Source: JAJFFW01 sp038534195
GTDB taxonomy: Bacteria > Pseudomonadota > Alphaproteobacteria > Caulobacterales > Parvularculaceae
Direction: 5' to 3'
DNA: 64,000 nucleotides
Assembly: GCA_038534195.1 (NCBI GenBank)
Contig: JBCAXE010000018.1
Location: forward strand, 1-64,000
Each line of letters starts with the position of its first letter. Position 1 is the first letter of the stretch. Shown here one piece after another: positions 61,906-64,000 of this stretch. Below the pieces are notes generated by a model. The model was not told the origin of the DNA, ran no database searches, and saw nothing but the letters and a program-made list of their open reading frames with translations. A program made the position numbers and the translations under genes.

Positions 61906-63657
61906 CTATGGCGCGTGGGTGCGCGCCTTATTTGTTGGTTGTGGCGCCGTGTCGCGAGCGCCAGACGCCTGATCATTATCTCCGGGAGCCGCCGATCTGC
62001 TTTCCTCGGCGAAGCTCGCGTCCGGCTCGGCGCTGGCGGCGCGGGCCCTTTCCGGGAAGCCGTAGATCTGTCGCAACCACCGGCCCGACAATGGCGCAAA
62101 TGTTCCGGCGAAAGTGTCGCGAAAGAGCGACAAAGGGCGGAGGAAACTGTTCGGCGCGTCTTCCCGGCGGCAAATAAGCATGCGCAAATTATCGACCAAC
62201 AGCACATCCCGCCGCTCCGGCGTGACCTCAATCGCGCATTTGCGCGAAGCGAGGTGGATCGCGCGCCGCAGCGCCATGATCGCATCAAACATCTCGATCG
62301 GCGCCTCCTTCATAGCCCAAACCCGCCCCGGATCGAATGACATGATAGCGTCCGTCTCGGCCTCGTCGGCGAAAGCGATGACGGACTTGCCGAGCTTTTC
62401 TGTCGTCTCATGCTGGTAGCGGTCGGCTCGCGCAGTAAACTTCGCATAACGGCTTACCTTAAGAAAAGTTATCACCTGCTCGCCGCTGTTTATATTCAGC
62501 CCATCATAAATGTTTTGCTGTTGTTGCGCGGGGTAATCCGGATGCTGACAATAAAGAACATCAATCACGTCGCGCACGCGCAGAAGATAAAGCGGCGTCC
62601 CTCGAAAATTGTTCATCACAGCATACGCTTTGTAATTGCAAACATCGCCCGCCTTGTTTTTAGGCGGAAAGTCGGCCTCCACCGTGCTCTGGTGGAATCG
62701 CAAAAAAACATCCGAACTGCCCGTATCGTTTAACTCCTGTCCATCACTGCGCCAGTAGCGATCGTTGGCTAGCGGTTTGTCAGAATCCTCCCCATAACGC
62801 AGGCGCGGCCGCGCGCCGACGAGCCCGAGGAGGCCGGCGCAGATCGCGTCCGTTGTGTCTACGATCAGGCGGTAATTGCGGTAGCGCTCCGTCCCACGGC
62901 TCAATGGCGGCGATAGATAGTGCCGCGGACGGCGGAAAAAGAGGGGATTGACCGGTAAGACGCCCCTGATCAGCCGATACGGCGCCGCGCGATCGGTTTT
63001 GATCGAGGTAATCTTTTCAAGGAGCCGCGCGTCAAAGCAGTCGCTGAGGATCATTCGAACCCGGTCCGTCACCTTGTCGGCGTGCTTGAAACTCAAGGCG
63101 AGCGTTTCGCTACCCTCGCGCTTGTCGTCCTTGTGGCCGGTGCGTTGGCGAAACCGACCCCACACCTGACCGCTCGCGAAGCGGACAAGAGCCGCAACAC
63201 CGAACGCCACCGCGTAGAAATAAGCGATGCGCCAATAGTCGCCCTCTAGCAGCGCCGCCCCGGCGGCGACATCGCGCGCCGCCATCGATACGACCACCAA
63301 GATCAGGCCAATCAGAAATCCGGTAAAATTCGGGAACAGAACTGACAGAAGACCAATAGCGCCAGCGACGAGGGCGATCGCGATATCGATCGGAGAAGTT
63401 ATGGCGCCGCGCCAACCGCCCGCCGCTGCGACAGTTGCGACGCCGACGCTGAACGCGCCGAAAGCAAAGGCGATTTCAGTGAAAAGAATTTCGCGGATCG
63501 TATTGGCGCTGCGCAACCACAGGAACGAATCGAGCATAACGCGCAAACGGTGGCGCAAGCTGATGCGCACAACAGCCTCGCGCGGCGGCCCAGGCAGCCG
63601 CGCGGCGCTGCGCACAAATTGAATTTTTCCGACAGATCCCGACGGCCCCTCGACCAT
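61906..63657 (-). CDS. Polytopic membrane protein with a degenerate 2OG-oxygenase-like C-terminus
   Basis: This is a 583-residue protein of no family I can name firmly. Four or so hydrophobic helices lie within about 50-170 (SVGVATVAAAGG, IAIALVAGAIGLLSVLF, GFLIGLILVVVSMAA, YAVAFGVAALVRF). The soluble part, about 250-520, resembles the clavaminate-synthase/TauD fold: GARPRLRYGE..., FLRFHQSTVEADF, a long middle, FDAIMALRRAIHLAS, LLVDNLRMLICRRE and RWLRQIYGF. The usual HxD/E reads HQS and the distal His is Arg/Cys, so catalysis is doubtful. The tail (about 530-583) is Ala/Asp-rich. ATG 63657 has GGGGGAG seven bases before it. Confidence 0.6.
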   Translation of the reverse strand: MVEGPSGSVGKIQFVRSAARLPGPPREAVVRISLRHRLRVMLDSFLWLRSANTIREILFTEIAFAFGAFSVGVATVAAAGGWRGAITSPIDIAIALVAGAIGLLSVLFPNFTGFLIGLILVVVSMAARDVAAGAALLEGDYWRIAYFYAVAFGVAALVRFASGQVWGRFRQRTGHKDDKREGSETLALSFKHADKVTDRVRMILSDCFDARLLEKITSIKTDRAAPYRLIRGVLPVNPLFFRRPRHYLSPPLSRGTERYRNYRLIVDTTDAICAGLLGLVGARPRLRYGEDSDKPLANDRYWRSDGQELNDTGSSDVFLRFHQSTVEADFPPKNKAGDVCNYKAYAVMNNFRGTPLYLLRVRDVIDVLYCQHPDYPAQQQQNIYDGLNINSGEQVITFLKVSRYAKFTARADRYQHETTEKLGKSVIAFADEAETDAIMSFDPGRVWAMKEAPIEMFDAIMALRRAIHLASRKCAIEVTPERRDVLLVDNLRMLICRREDAPNSFLRPLSLFRDTFAGTFAPLSGRWLRQIYGFPERARAASAEPDASFAEESRSAAPGDNDQASGARDTAPQPTNKARTHAP

Positions 63658-63849
63658 AACGCTCCCCCTGGTCCCAGCGGCGCGTATGCAACGGTTAATA
63701 GGGCGCCAAGTCAACCGTTTCCCGCGCTCGTTGTTCGCCGGCGCCCAGGCGCGCCGGCGCAGCAATGAGCCGCGCGCCCTTTCGCCGGAAAACGACCATT
63801 TTTTCGCGCGCCGGACTTGACGGCCCGCTGCGCCTCGCTTACTTGCCTG

Positions 63850-63876
63850 CTAGCACTTAGGCAGCCTGAGTGCCAC
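63850..63876 (+). promoter_or_regulatory. CIRCE-like HrcA operator before groES
   Basis: CTAGCACTT-N9-GAGTGCCAC resembles the CIRCE consensus TTAGCACTC-N9-GAGTGCTAA, with 7 of 9 and 6 of 9 positions kept and the correct 9-base spacer. It lies just after a possible promoter (TTGACG at 63817 and TTACTT at 63839, spacing 16) and 70 bases before groES. HrcA repression of groESL is expected in this class. Confidence 0.75.
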
Positions 63877-63945
63877 TTCCGGATTGTTCTGGCAGTCGGT
63901 CCTAAGCGCTTGATTTTTAATATCATTCTCAAGGGAGATCAAAAC

Positions 63946-64000
63946 ATGGCGTTTCGCCCCCTTCACGACCGCGTCCTCGTGCGGCGCTCCGACGAAGACG
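63946..64000 (+). CDS. groES: Co-chaperonin GroES, N-terminus only
   Basis: The last 55 bases encode MAFRPLHDRVLVRRSDED, the start of GroES, the lid of the GroEL chamber. AGGGAGA precedes the ATG by eight bases, and a CIRCE-like operator lies upstream. The gene runs off the window; groEL should follow directly. Confidence 0.93.
   Translation, partial: MAFRPLHDRVLVRRSDED

Noticed and set aside
1..64000. tRNA genes, CRISPR arrays or insertion sequences
   Set aside because: Intergenic gaps were read for tRNA T-loops, short regular repeats and terminal inverted repeats with transposase; none were found.

Overview
The window reads as a gene-dense, GC-rich alphaproteobacterial chromosome segment. 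The evidence is lineage-typical gene content: an F1-only ATP synthase operon (atpHAGD), serC-serA behind a probable serC RNA leader, a DUF4164 gene fused by overlap to zapA, a COQ4-type ubiquinone protein, a DUF3035 lipoprotein after ileS-lspA, a tandem DUF1036 protein, a TIGR01459-type HAD protein, and a full CtrA-type site (TTAA-N7-TTAA). A Caulobacterales or Parvularculales relative is my best guess, but that is inference. No tRNA, rRNA, CRISPR array, integrase or insertion sequence was found.

Layout. Positions 1-4039 hold the F1 ATP synthase genes on the minus strand, with a nested palindromic element between atpG and atpD. A PagL-like lipid A deacylase and priA follow; this PriA lacks three of the usual zinc cysteines. 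At 7.2-9.8 kb a DUF1036 protein, a pyrimidine nucleotidase-like HAD protein and dapD run on the plus strand. At 9.8-13.8 kb a PadR regulator and a membrane protein, separated by a perfect 24-bp hairpin, face a TetR-plsC-lplT-like operon whose promoter carries two TetR-type operators. At 13.8-21.2 kb lie serine biosynthesis (serC-serA), a DMT exporter, a PhzF-like protein, thiD and glmM.

From about 38 kb back to 19.8 kb most genes run leftward: coq4, thiE, a Sel1 protein, ruvC-ruvA-DUF1508-ruvB, DUF3592, an EF-hand protein, then the envelope cluster ybgC-lipoprotein-tolQ-tolR-tolA-tolB-pal-cpoB, followed by tilS, ftsH, folP and glmM. At 38.5-44.2 kb is a carbon-metabolism cluster (tkt, gap, a lipoprotein, pgk, class I aldolase). 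At 44.3-48.9 kb come zapA, a deiodinase-like nitroreductase, mutL and a two-domain glutaredoxin. At 49.0-50.9 kb an AT-richer patch holds a lone metallophosphoesterase that looks acquired. The rest holds a nucleoside-kinase-like protein, DUF3035-lspA-ileS, an Arg/Gly-rich secreted protein, ribF, a degenerate EAL protein with an upstream CtrA site, an OmpA-family lipoprotein, a membrane protein ending in a degenerate 2-oxoglutarate-oxygenase-like domain, and the start of groES behind a CIRCE operator.

The segment mainly serves energy supply, envelope integrity (Tol-Pal, PagL-like, LspA, OmpA-like), central carbon metabolism, DNA repair (RuvABC, MutL, PriA) and cell-cycle or division functions. 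I saw no convincing complete new defence or biosynthetic system. The least ordinary items are the oxygenase-like membrane fusion, the PriA zinc-site loss, the isolated phosphoesterase, the structured elements at 897-1011 and 10327-10382, and the CtrA-linked EAL protein.
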